A stretch of 64,000 nt of DNA, taken from the NCBI GenBank assembly GCA_001939145.1, contig LSRX01000283.1:426360-490359 (forward strand). Reading direction: 5' to 3'. A program made the translations under genes and the position numbers. Numbering within the stretch: position 1 is the first letter of the stretch; each line of letters opens with the position of its first letter. The stretch comes from Symbiodinium microadriaticum (taxonomy: Eukaryota; Sar; Dinophyceae; Suessiales; Symbiodiniaceae). This document shows positions 39,701 through 53,294 of this stretch, piece after piece. The notes beneath the pieces were generated by a model, which saw only the letters and a program-made list of their open reading frames with translations, did no database searches and was not told where the DNA came from.

Positions 39701-40593
39701 TTGCCGTGGCTTTTGATTTCCGGTTTAAAGTCTTGAGATAAGTCCTCAAATAAACCACAACCTTTTTCTTGGAAACCTTAAAGCCCTGTAACCCGCTCCG
39801 GTGCGCGACATCTTTGAAACATGAATCCCCCCGACATAGAAGGTCGGCATGAGATTCTTACTGATAGGACACAGGGCCGACAATGCGACAAGAACCCATA
39901 TAGCCGGTGAGGCCAATAGCGGTTAACTGGGAAATGAGCCTTCAGAAGGCTTGGGGCCTTAGGGTTTAAGGGGTCCTTACTCAAGTCTGCCTCTACTTAA
40001 ACACAAGGTTTAGGGTTTAGGGGTCCTTACTCAACTGGTGTTGGGCTCTCCCCGCAACCTCTCGGGCAAAATTTCGATCTGCAGCTGACCTGGCCCTGGA
40101 GCTTCTGCATCGTGGCCAGGGCGCGGTTTACCGAGCTTTGGTCCGCCTGTCTTGAAAGTCAGGATACTTCCATAATGACACTTCCCCTAATGAGCCAGGG
40201 AAGTAAAGGGTTAAACTGTCAGATTACTACTAAGCCATAAGAACCCAAAAAGTTTAAAGGTTGGGTCTTGGGAAACTAACTACGTCAACGTGTCATCACT
40301 TTGGCCAAGGCCATGACTACCTAGCAGGTTTGTACTTTCAACACTCTCACCAGAGAATCTCAGTCACCTTTGCGATCACTTTGCGTTAGCACTACGACGA
40401 CCCGACTGCAACCAATCATGAACTCGTGCTACAATGAATACTAGTACTGCTGCTGCTGCTGCTACTGCTTGTGCTACTGCAACTGCGACTGCGACTGCCA
40501 GCCTGCTCCTGTGACCCCCTCAGCTGGTTTTATAGCACCAAGAGACTGAGGACGACGACGACGACGACGACGACGACGACTATACTACTACTA

Positions 40594-40659
<66 letters not shown>

Positions 40660-43600
40660 CTTCCACTGCCACTCCCACTCCCAGTCCGACTCTTACTCCT
40701 ACTCCTGCTGCCGCCACCGCCGCCGCCGCTGCTGCACGACGACTACTACTTTTGCGACGACGAATGCTACGACTACGACAAACTACCCTTTGCTAGCTAC
40801 TGGACACTATCTACAAACAAACAAACTCATGAACAAGTGTTCGGACTGAGGAGGAGGTTAGCTAACTGACTTAGCAGGAAAATAAATAGCCGACGTACTG
40901 ACTGAACTTATCCAGTGGCTAGCCAGCTCAATCGAAAACTGGAAGACTAGCTGCATGTTTAGCCCACTAGCTAGCTAGCTACCTGGGGAAATTGCTGGAC
41001 CAACTGGCGGAAGGCCCAACTGCCAGCTAGCTAACTAGCAAAAGGCAAATCTATCTGTCTGTCGATCTATCTATCAATCTATGTCCCGACCGATCGACTT
41101 GCCTATTTTCCTACTCACCTTCTTCTATTCCCACTACTAACACGACACTGATCTGGGACTACCTTCTACTATCAGTATGGCAATAAATGCAGGCTGCATT
41201 GTTGACAGCGTTACTTGTACTTGTTGCGATCGGTACTCTTCCTGCTTTTGGACGTCCGTAACATAGTTCTGCGGGAAATCATTGAAAGTGTCTGCACTCG
41301 CGGGAATTGTCCTAGTAGGTCTTGGATTTTGTAGATTTGGCTCGCCTGCTTCTAACGTGTTGGCAATCGTCTACATAGCATGCTTGTATTTCTTGTTGGT
41401 CGAACGACAGCTTTTGTGATCCGGTCGGCGCTTTCAGAAGAGCTTTGCGAAAGTCCCTGAACCCTAAACGCCCTAAACCCCAAAGTTCCTCAAAGTTCCT
41501 CCATGGGTCCCCCGAGGGCCCGGGAGGGAGGGCCTTGCCCTCAGCGATCTTCCCGGTCATCTCTGCGTTGCGCATGTGCTCCTCCAGGGCCTGAGAAAAC
41601 TCCCTGGCTCTTAGTAGGGGGAATTTTTTTAATGGGTTAGGGTTTAGGGTTTAGGGTTCTGAGAAAACTCCCTGGTTCTTCGTAGGGAATTTTTTAATGG
41701 GTTAGGGTTTAGGGTTTTGGGTTCTGAGAAAACTCCCTGGTTCTTAGTAGGGAATGGGGGAATGGGTTCTTGGGACTACTTTTCGGGGACCTTTCAGGGA
41801 CTATCATAGGGATCCACTCCCCCATAGAAAAAGGGCTGATTTGACAGGGGCTCCTGCTATGGGCGTTGTGGCTTATAGAAGGGTACATATGAGCTTATAG
41901 GGCGGGCTTTTTATGGGGTAAAGGATGGCTCGATAAGGTTTGCAAGATTTTCTGGGGTTTTATGAAGCTTGTCAAACTTGTCAGGGTTTCAGAAGAGAGT
42001 TCTGGCTGGGGTTTTGCGGCTCTTCTAGGCAATGGGGTCTATCCTACAGCCCAGTTAAGCCGAAACAGGGGATAGGGATGTTCAGCGCTGGGGTTCTCTA
42101 CCAGGTTTAGGGGCTGAGGATTGAAGCCTCTGCAAAGCCTGCGCGCCGGCTGCTCGGGCTTAGGGTGTTGGGTAGAGCAATACTCAGAATACTGACAACA
42201 ATGGTAATAAGAGTAGTACTCATAATCGTCAGTCATGAATACACAAGACTGAACTCCGAAACGCTCGGCGTTCTGGATTTACGGGTTTTTTTCCTTCACG
42301 CTATCATCTTTCTGAGCCACGCGCTGAACCACAAACCTCGAACCCGATCCAGAGCTCCAAATCGAAGCCGGACTCCCGAAACTCAACAAACAACCCCCAA
42401 CAAAATCGCTTTTTGTCTAAACCTTTCTAGGCTCCTCCCAAGACTTGAAGCCGAAACTCTGAATCGTCGGGGCAGCGGCAATCTTTCTCTAGACAATAAC
42501 TACTTCAAACCCTAGTTGAAGACCTCAAGATCTGCCTCTACTCTTCCATATCAATAATAGCCAGGTCGATGTCTAAAAAAACGACGAATTATGCAAGTCC
42601 ATGCAACATTCGCCAAGTGGTCAGTAGGCAGCCGTAAATCCTATACCGCCTACACCCCGAACTCCAAAGCTTTTTCCCCGCACAACACCTTAACCTGCAA
42701 ATCCCCCATGGAAGCCCCAACCAAACCCTGTACGCCTAAAGGTTTGGCCCGTAACACCCTACAGACCCTACACCCTCGAACCCTCAAGCCATTGAAGCCT
42801 AAACAATCGGGTCGTTTCTTCATAAGAACCTTCGACCCAACATTGTAACATCAAGACAAGATGTTATGCTTAACGTTGTTCAATTCTCATCTTGCCTTCG
42901 GCTTAGAACCATAACAAACACAAAAAATCTGGTTCTAACCCCCGTAATGTAAAAAACCATGTAGAAGCCCGTAAAAGACCCCTTGTAGAAACCCTTCACA
43001 AAGAACACCCCCTCCCCNTTTTCCTCGTTGGCTCGAGCTCTTTCTCGATGCACTCGTTCTCATCTTTTTAGGGTTTCGGGTCCCCGGGGCTGTCTGATCC
43101 GCTTTCCAGGCGAGCGTAGACTCTACGGAGCGGAGCTGAGCCTTCCCCGGGAAACTTTTGGGGCTTGGGATTTTAGGGTTTAGTAGGGCTTCTAGGGTTT
43201 TTAGGATGTATAGGTGTTTATAGGGTATAATAGGGCTTCTAGAGTTTATAGGGTTTTATAGGTTATATAAGGCTTCGACTCGCACACTCTTGGTGTCTGA
43301 AGAACTATCGGCATTCAAAACCGTGAAAGGGAGTGCCGCGCTCAGTTGTTGAACATGCTGTTGTGTGGATGTGCCATGGGGGGGGTTGCCGTGTTAATGC
43401 TCCGTTAGGGCTATGGCTTTCGGCGTTCGAGCGTTAAGGGTGCGAAGATTTCAGGGTTTAGCGTTTTTGGCATTGGTGTGTTGGCATTGGAGATAATCAC
43501 GTCAGCGTGCCCCTGCAAACATGAAGCATGAAGGTTTTTGTGGTTGGCTTTAGCCTTCTTATACATTTCCCTTGGGGCATCTTGGGCCCGGGGTTTGATG

Positions 43601-46600
43601 GGGTTGAGGGTCTCAGGTCGTCGGCCCGGAAGCGAACCCACCCCAGAGACTCCCCACAGGCAGCAGCACCAAGCCTGGACTGTTGCCTGGGCGACTGGAG
43701 GATTTAAACCCCCCAAAAGGCTGAACTCCTAATTTTGGGACTTCAGGCTTTAAGGTTTTAGGGTTTCAGGAGTCTTCGTTGTTCGAGCCGTTGGGCTAGT
43801 GAGGCTTGAAGGGTTGCTGGCAACTAGGGCTTTGTGATTCTTTAAGACGCGGGGTGACTTAAGTGCTGATAATCATAATTGCGGAGGGGAATTTGGAGGA
43901 GCTGCTCTAGAATGGGGGCTGCTTGGTCGCAGAGTATATACAATGCCCAGCTCCGGTAACACTGCAGTATGTAATAGACATCTTATATCCGCAATTTATA
44001 TGTATGTATACAAGAACAAACAAGTACGAGCTACAGCAACCTCTGCAAAAGGTTTTGAATTTGGTGGCTCGGGGATGCAAGAAGTGCAACCAAGCTGAAA
44101 GCTTCGGCTGTGGAAGACATCCTGCGGTTGGGTTCTGGCCACCAGACGACACCACGGACGTTTCTATACTGTACTGCTGCAAAGCGCACTTCTAGGCTAA
44201 CGTCGCTTCACGCCGCAATCAAGGCCATGGGAATTGTTTGGAATCGAAGTTAGAGCTGCGGAGTCTGCCAACCCCCATGAAATCGTTGATAACCTCCATG
44301 CCGCCCCCAAAGTTCAACTGAAGCCTACTGGGCTTGTCGGCCCTCGGATAGAACGAACCAAACAAGAGACTAGAATATGACTGCAACAGATGGCGAACAC
44401 CCCAAATTCACCCTAAAGCCCATACCCTAAGCCCTAAACCCTATATGATGACCGCAAAGTCGATTCAAAGCCCTGAACCTTTCTTTCAAAGAGCTCCGGT
44501 CCCTCTCGTCTTGCTACGGCGCACCACGCTGGCCCCCGATCGAGGCCCCCATGCAGGATGCCCATACGTTTGGGGTCTGTGGATTTGGGCCTGAGATCAC
44601 CTGAATAGTCTGAAGTTCTGAAGCGTAGTTCCTTTTTTTGGGTTTCCACCAATTCTATACCTAGGCTCCTATACAAGGTAACCCAATAAAGGAACACAAA
44701 TGGAGACTATGGGTATATTGTGTACAAATCCTTAAACCCTTTGAACCAGGGACACCTTCCTGGATTCTCTCCACGGTCCTTCTCAGTAGGGAGCTATGAC
44801 CTCCTACAAACCCTAAACGGCCCTAAACCCTATCTTGAATCTTAGGCCCTGTATTATACATCCGTGCTGCTGTTATCGGTCTGCATACACCCCGATATTG
44901 CGGTCTGAAGCTACTGCTCTCAAGATGCCGGAAGAAGTCTCAGCCAAACAAGACTGTTGCTCCTTCAATCTGACCCTCAGGCGAGCTTGCTCCAGGAAGA
45001 CGCGTGAACAAGGTCTACCCCAGGGTAAAAGCCTGTCAAGCAAAATCTGAACCCACAGCTTCTCAGGCAGACACAGGCCCCAAACCCTTTAAGCACCCCG
45101 CGTACATCCCAAGCCCCACAAGTAGGTTCGCTTACGGGGGCCTCAGTTAAGCATCCTACATCCAACACCTCTGGTGAAGCCTCAGCCCCAATCCAATTGT
45201 TCCTCTGAGCTTCGAACCATGGCAGAGCTATTGGCCTTCTGCTGAATAATCTGCCGCTGCCTCAGGATGTAGGACGCAAGCAATAGGATCTCGGATTTGG
45301 GGCCACAAACACCTATACACAAGGGCTGATACAAAGGACTGTTCAACATGAGCTCAATATGAGCTTTACGACGGCTTCGCAAGGGTGTAATTAAGATGGT
45401 TTAGACGGGTCAGATCAAGCTTCAGATTAAGGTGATGTCATGAAGCACCAGAAGGGGCAACGAGACCATTACCTCATCACACGTTGAAGCTCATTCGGAA
45501 ATTTCGACTCCCACGCAGCCACTCCGCCGCCGGCAAATCGCAATACTGAGCGCGAAACATGCCAAACACCTCCGAAACCGATACCTCTAACCCGAAAACC
45601 CCCAAAATCAAACCTATAGGCCTTAAAGCCTCAACCATATGTTTAGCAATCCGCTACTTGAGAAGCACCGAAAAAGATGGAAAACTCAGAACAGGCAGCT
45701 GCCCCAAGTCAGAAACCCACAAATTTTTGGCTACAGAACGGTTGGCTCACATCCTGTACTATGCTTCCACCAATCTACAAGACCTCGACGCAGTCGGGTC
45801 CCAGGCCTCCAAAACCCTAAGTTCACCTGCAATGGTGCATGAGTTTGGCGTCCCTGAACCAACAAACAAAACGAAATAAACCCTGTGAGCCCAAGACCTA
45901 TAAACTCCCAACCAACTACATGGGTAGTTCTCTAAATTCGCCTCGGCCCCGGCCGAAGCGGTCAGAGGTTCTCATCAGGATTCCCTGTTTCCCCACCTCC
46001 AGTGACCCACCCCCCACCTTGCCGAAGCTCATCCCCCCTCCCCCATCCCTTAAAATTTGATTTCGGGTTGGCAAGCCCTACGTCTTCTTTTCCCCCTTCC
46101 CTCGTCTCTTCCTTGCGGGGGCGAAACAAGACAGGCTAGCTTACATCATTCCTGAAAACGCTGCTAAAGCCAGGCAATTCTGGGGCTGTGTCTTGTAGCT
46201 TGTTTGCAAAGTTTGATTCCTCATTCCCCTTCCAACATATGGGAGGTTGTAGTGAGAAGTGTAGTACAATCTTTATAGTAACGTCTATAGGACAATGCAG
46301 GGAATGTGCCACCTTTCGCGTGGGATTATTGATAATATTGCTCAGAGCCTCAGCAAATACGGACATTTTAAACACATTCTGAAGCAAATTCACTCCTTCA
46401 CGCAAGGAGTCACCTGCCTGACCTACCTGTTGCTTTCCGAAACAATGCGCCTGCTTCTAGACAGCCGGGCCGAGGCAAACGAAGCGAAGCGTTGAAAATT
46501 AGAGTCCCTCTTTAGGGCCCTTTTTGTAACGGTGCCCCTCTCGGACCAACACTTCTTTTTCCTAAACTCCCAACCTAAGCCCCGGAACCCTAAACCCTAA

Positions 46601-49600
46601 ACCCTAAGAGCCCTAAGCCCTACTTCTTTTTTTTTTTTCTGGGCTTTCGGGCTCCTGAAGCTCCTTCTTGATGCCCTGGAGCCCTGGCGTTTGGGGGAGT
46701 TTCGGGGTTGGGGCTTTAGACTTTACCTATAGTCTCCATTGTAGTTCCTTTTTTTGGTTTAACCAATTCTATATTAAGGATCCTACAAGGTAACCCCCAA
46801 AAAGGAACTACAATGGAGACTATAGGTAGGGTTGAGGATGTGGGTTCTTTAAGGTTTGGCGAGTGCCGGGGGGCATGTCCATTTACCTCCTCAGAACGCC
46901 ACGATGAGGCTTCAACCTTTACATTTCGATTCTTTCAAGCTGACAGTGCTTTACGGTTGGTCGTTTGGCGAAATATTCTACATACTCCAACATGCCGCCC
47001 CTCGGCTGTGGAGTGTGTGTGGTGCATGGTTTGGGTGTGTCGGAACTTCCCTCGAGAGAGCTGCAAAAGTTTGATTGCTTGCAGATGCGAATCCTCAGAC
47101 TGTCGACTTCTGGTGCCAATGGCGGGATCCAGCTACATGGACTCCTGAGTTGGTATCCCATTCCGAGTAGGTAGTTGCAGGTCCTGCTTTTCGAACAACC
47201 CATATTTCAACTCAGAGCGGCCATGTTTTACAGGTTTACGGCCTTCAAGCTGCCTGGCATATTGGTGCTACTTTTTGCTCGGCTTCTATCGCGCGGTGGC
47301 GCTGAACGCCGTAGGCTGCCATGACCTGCAACGAAAAGGCTGTTGTACCAGGGGGCCACATGTCTCGAAATAACCGACATCTACATATACATATGCATGA
47401 ACCTATGTGCATGTGCTACTGCAGCACTCTCGGCCATCTCCTGTGGCACAACTAAAGCTTTCCAACAACGGTGTCATTCCAAACTCCGCCCCCCCCCCCC
47501 CACAGCGCACCTCTATGCGGGTATATTGCGGATAGTACAACTTCTTAGAAGCATCAAGAACTATATGCGGAGTAGATAACTTTAACTTCTGAGACTGATC
47601 CAGATTCAGACCCTGTGTACTGCTGACGGACCAAAGCCGGCGTTCCCACGAATCATGCAGGGCTTTGTCACCAGTGAGAAATGAACAACTCGAGGCTTCT
47701 AAGCGCCGCAGCTTGAATTAAGAGCACCAAGCACTCCGAAGTGTCTATTCGGGCGGTACTCATACACACCAGACCAAGTAATAACTCCAACCATGAAAAC
47801 CACGCTTTGCAAAATGCAGGTGCTTGTACCTCGGACACTTTCGGAAAGGATCCCGACTCAGAATAACCGAGGAGCCGCTGTCGCCCTAGCCCTCGTCCGC
47901 AGAAAGCTCGCGCAGGAGAGACTGGCGTCGGGCTTGCGTTCGCAGCTGTTTTCGAACGACTTCGTCACATGGAAGCCCTAGCCTTGGAACTCAAACATCT
48001 TACGTATAGGCGGAATCCTAAAGCTTCTGGCTGGCACATCCCAAGCCCCAAACTCTCGGTCCGGAACCCTTTCACATCCGGGCCTCGGGGCCGACTAGAA
48101 ACTTCAAACTTGCACTGTAGACCACCCCCCTTTCCCTCTCAATCAGGGAGGATCCGAATATCAAGGCCTTCAAAAAACCTAGGCTTCCTTCCTCAGGGGT
48201 CTACGGTAGAGACTAGTGGGCCTGTGGAATCTGTGCGTTTGGGACCTGCGGCATCCTTCTAAATGGCAGAGTCACGGGCTCAGGGTTAGGATTGTAGTAC
48301 TGTAGGGCTTCTGGGGTTAGTGCCGGGGGTGTGGGGTTCAGGGTCTATCCAGGGCTTTGTTTGGCCGGCAGAAGTGAATTTCAGCCAAGACTTGGCAGGG
48401 GTTCGTGCCAACAGGCTGTGACTAGGCGGCACCTAGAATCACATCTTAAGGTACGTTCCCGGATGGCAACTAGATTGCTTGTGATGATCCTCTGCACCAG
48501 TTAGTGGCATTGGAAGATCACGTAGCAACATCGTGTGTTTAACAGTTTAGCTCTACATCTCATAACCCTGTCCCAGGTCTGCACCTCTAGATGCGATGCA
48601 GCTCTCTCGACAAGCTTTGTGCCATCCTGGCAGTCGGAGGCATCCGCGTGCACGGGGCTCTCCGGGTTTGCACTGCCGCGTGGCTGAAGGCAGCAGAATC
48701 CCGCAGGTTGTATTTGACACCCACATGGCATGATGCACTGCATGGTTCACGGGGTGTACAAGACAGCTTCCACGGTCCATAGGCCCCTAGAGCAGTCTGA
48801 ATCCTCATCACCAACCTGTCGCTGCTAAACCCATCGTGCAGAAGCGCCAAGCCCCCGGTCCTCGTCGCCGTCTGCCTGGAGGTGCTAAGTGCGTCTGACA
48901 GCTCATCGCTAGCATGGGGGCTCGGTCCTTCGGAATTGTACCCTAGACCACAAATTCAACAAGTTCGGGTAAAGTCCATACCCCGAAGTTAGAGAAGCCA
49001 TGAAACCCCTCGAACTCATCTTTAACTCTGCAGCGGCATCTCTGAAACCTTGAACCTCCCAAGCCCCCTCATAAACCCGGGACGAAACCCTTGACCCCCA
49101 CAGCCCCGAAACCGCCGTAAGCGCTGAGTGCCCTGAACCCCAAGACGCCCCTATAAACCTTAAGCCCGCAATGCCTAAACCTCAGCGCAACATGCCCTAA
49201 ACCCTAAACTCCTAAACCGGAAATCCCGTAATTATGGCATCCTCTCTAGCATGAATTCCGCCCTGAAACCCTAAAGCCCGAAACCCGGCCTTGGCATGCT
49301 CGCGCATCGCTTGCCGGAGGGACTCGCTGAGGCAAGCCTCTCCCAAAGGGTCCAAGTACCATTATAGTAGGGTCTAGGGTTTTGGGGGTTTTGGGTTTAT
49401 AGGGTTTAGGGTTGAGGGTTTCCATGGGGTCCAAGTACCATTATAGTAGGTACCCCTAACCCCCCAGCTACCTACTATATAGGGCCCTAGGGGCTCTAGT
49501 ACCCTATATAGTAGGTGGGAGGGTTAGGTACTTAGCAGGTATTTGGGCCCCAAAAGTATATACTATACTATTACTTGGACCCTTTGCCTCTCTGGCTTTC

Positions 49601-52600
49601 CCCGGGGTTTAGAGGCCTCAGGTGTTCGAGTAGCCAAAGATCCATTTGCATGTAGAAAGATACACACAGCATACATCCCATGCATACCTATGTATATATA
49701 TATAACACATGTGCACACACACACATACGTTTATACACATATCTAGATAGATATGTTTATGTATAGTTCTTGTCCGGAGCGGCTGTTCGGGTCTTGGGTT
49801 CGGTTCTGTAGGCATTACATGAGGGCTCAGGGCTGATGTGAACTGCTGTTAGATTTCGCGCTTTCTGTCAGTCAAAACCCAAGAACCTCCGACGGCCGAC
49901 GGGAAACGGCTACAAACAACAACCTTCCTAGAAACTGGGATTTCTCAAGCCTTACTGCAATCTTCAACCCCAAAGCCATAATTAACGTTATCCTCTTGCC
50001 TCAGTCCTTTGTCAAGTGGGCTCACAATGCCATTGAAACTTTTCGAAACCCTTAGAATAAGAACCCTGCGCGCGCCCTGATTACGATGCGCCACGTTGAC
50101 CCACGAAAGTGTGATTTGCAGAACAGTCTTGGGGTTAATATCATATGCAAGAAGACATGACCCGTAAGAAACGCTCTACGCTAAGCCTGCAAAAGGCCTT
50201 ATAGACTCATAGACCCCTCAACAAACCCAAAACCGGCCCTAAACGCATAACCCCACACCGTAAGCCCTAAACTCTGACAAGTTGGGCGCCCGACAATCGG
50301 CCCGGTAAGGTCTTCGGCAGCTGTCGGAGACTTCGAAACCTTCATGGGCTTTGGTGTTCGCAGGTTCCCCAGTGGGATCAGGGTATAGGGCTTAGGATCT
50401 GAAAGGCTTTGACAAATTTTATTGATTTTTCGGGTACGATGGGGATTTGTTGGGTCTCTGTTGTGTGTTACAGCGTTCCTCCATTGGTTTTCTCAGGGTA
50501 TCATAAATATTGCTAAGGTGTGTTCACCAGACCAGAAACCACCTAAGAAGAAGTAATCTAAGAATAAGAAGGTTCTCCTTGAGGCAACCTCAAGGAGTGT
50601 GACCCCCCCCCCCCCGCACCCCCTACAAAGAAACATATCAAAGGGTGGCTGCGACAGGCCGCTGAGCGAGGCGTCAAAAACACTTGAAACCCATCGCCTT
50701 CATGTCAGCCCATCATCCCAAGTCCAGGCCCTAAGCATGAAGGCTAAAACCTGAAACCTCTCAAACCCTGAGTCCTGAAACCCCACAAGCCTCAAACCCT
50801 AAGCCCATGAATAGAAAACCCAAACGACCCCCCAAAAGCCAAAGGCAGGTCACCTGACTCAAAGCAGTCTGGATCTCTTTCAGTAGCCCCGGCAGGCCCT
50901 CCTGCAGGGATTCTTGCTGCTTCGTAGGTTAGGGTTTCGGGTTTGGGTTTGGGGGTTTAGGGGTTTAGGGTTTAGGGGTTCCCATAGGTTCCTACCACTC
51001 TGGGCTTCTTCGAACTCTCCTACTCAGGATGCTTTTGCGTGCGCTTGCTGGCTTCCTTTGGGTGCGTCAGGCTCCGAAAAGGCTCTCTGAGGGCTACTGT
51101 ACCCCCTGCCTGTTGGAATGCTCCTCCATGAGACTCCCCGTCTTCGCTTTTTTTTTTTGCTTGGGGGGGTCCTTGGGAAAATGCAGGGTTCCTGCAAAAT
51201 TCCTGGGCTCGTTGCTTTGAGAAGGATCTCGGCATGCGAAGGGTGTGACCCGACAATTAAACCAACCATCCTGCCCAAAACAAAACTCCCCAAACACGAC
51301 ATCTACTCATGTGAAGGGAAGTTTCAGGGCATAAGGGGAATACCTGCGGCTGTCGAGTCGCTAGCTTAAGTCCCAAGCGCCAGAAAGCCCGTCCTTTGAG
51401 TTCACTAAAACCCCGGAAGCCCTGGCCCTAGACCCGAAAACCCAAAATCCGAAGTCCTAAACCCGAAAACCCAAAATCCGAAGCCCCTAATTACACCCCG
51501 AGAGCCCATAGGCCCTACCAGGCCACCCCGTGGGCCTCGGCTGCATAGATTGCTAACTCAGACCTTGGTCTTGCTGGGTCTATTGGGGTTTAGGGTTTAG
51601 GGTTTAGGGGTTTATGGGATCCAGGTTTCAGTTGTGGTTTTGCGTGTTTTTCTGTGAGACGGTGTTGTTCTTGTAGGGGTTCCGAAAAAAAGGCAAGGTC
51701 AAAGGTTTTGGCCCGACATGGAAAGGTCTAGCAACGACATCTTGAAACTGAGCTTCTGACAACTTGGCTCTTGGAGCCCAGACCAAAACCTAAACCTAAA
51801 TCCTAAACCCTCAGCCCTCAACCCTTGCCAAACCTAAATCCTACGCCCTGAACCTGATACCTCAAAGCCTTGGTCATTGCGGCCGAAACGGCAAACTCAG
51901 CCCGGCCAGAGCTCCCCAGAGATCGTGCCCGGGAAGTTAGTATAAGGGAATCCGGTGCAAATTATAGTCTATTTCGCTGTATCCGAACCTCAACGGGATG
52001 TCAACAGGACACTAGCACTCAAGCCTCTTTTATAATTGTAGCAAGGCCAAGCTTCAACACACCAAGCAAGGAAGGCAAGGAGGTCGGAAAGGACCGCTGG
52101 GCCTTAGAGGACGAGGGGCAACGGAGTGAAATGTGTGCGAACGGCAGTGAGGGCAATATCGGGGCCTAAATAAATACCAATACTGTTTTGGGGTTCCTAG
52201 GGGCCGAGAAGGAAAATAACAGAGGCAGGTATCTACAAGGCTGGACGAGACAAGCCTACCGCTACTTATGAGGGCGGCGCAGAATCTCAGCCTGTAAGAG
52301 CCCGGATTGAAGCTGCAGGCGGCTCAAACCACTGGAGCCCGTACCCAAACTGGCAAGCAGGCCGTGGTCACACCGCTCACAGCAGCAGGAGGCCAACCGA
52401 ATCACTGCCAACAGCTAGCTGAGCAGAAGCAGCCGCGCTCAAGCTGTATCATACATATAGTGTAATATACCCCCAAAACCCTATTCTAATTATTAAGGCC
52501 CCTATATTAGTCGGGATACAGCAAGAATGGTGATCGTGAAGCTGCTGCTACTGGTGGTAATGATGCTCAGAGCCTCTTACTTGTTCATGCCGCTGTGGCG

Positions 52601-53262
52601 ATGATCGTGAGAGCGGAGCTATGATAGCGACAGTAAGATGAGATTGTAGCTGTTTTTGGCGATGGTGCTGGTATGGTGTTAGCGGCGGTGACCATGCACG
52701 CTTGTTACAGCCAGCATTGACGCGAGCGTTCGGAGGTTTATAGCAGCCTGCAAGATACACTACACCGAACACCGCACTAAGCGAGGCTACATGGAACGTG
52801 CTTAGCTATGCAGGACGTCGGCAAACCTGTAAAAGCTGTCTACATCCGTATAGAACCCGTACACAAAAAAGGACAAACAGCAACTCTACTGCACTGGGTT
52901 CTATCAACGCCCTATAACTATAGCACCCGGACAGAACTCAGCCCAGTTGAGGCAGGGACAGCGAGCTCCGCTGACAGCTCGGCCATGGGGAGTTCGAAAA
53001 GGCCTCTACAGGGTCTGTAAAAAGGATTACTGATTTGGGGAGTATATAAGTCAATAAGCATATGCAATTATAAAGGTATTTAAACAAAGCGCTATACAAA
53101 CAAGAGTACACGCACATATACATGTAGGTATGCAGACCATAGCAGATAGTTCCGCATATACTGTATTTCATCAACAAACACACACACACACACATACAAA
53201 TAATACACATGTCCGCACATGCTGTGGACATATATATATATATATAGACATGTATGTGTGCG

Positions 53263-53294
<32 letters not shown>

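Noticed and set aside
40471-40869. 132-codon plus-strand frame with poly-Tyr and Leu/Pro runs
   Set aside because: Reads trinucleotide repeats.
47876-47959. Plus-strand helix-like frame (ALVRRKLAQERLASGLRSQL)
   Set aside because: The minus-strand reading has AG/GC borders and fits its neighbours; both cannot be coding, and the plus strand lacks clear borders.
48591-48782. Plus-strand frame (CSSLDKLCAILAVGGIRVHG...) and its minus counterpart
   Set aside because: Both strands look protein-like, but neither has convincing splice borders or repeat-switch flanks.
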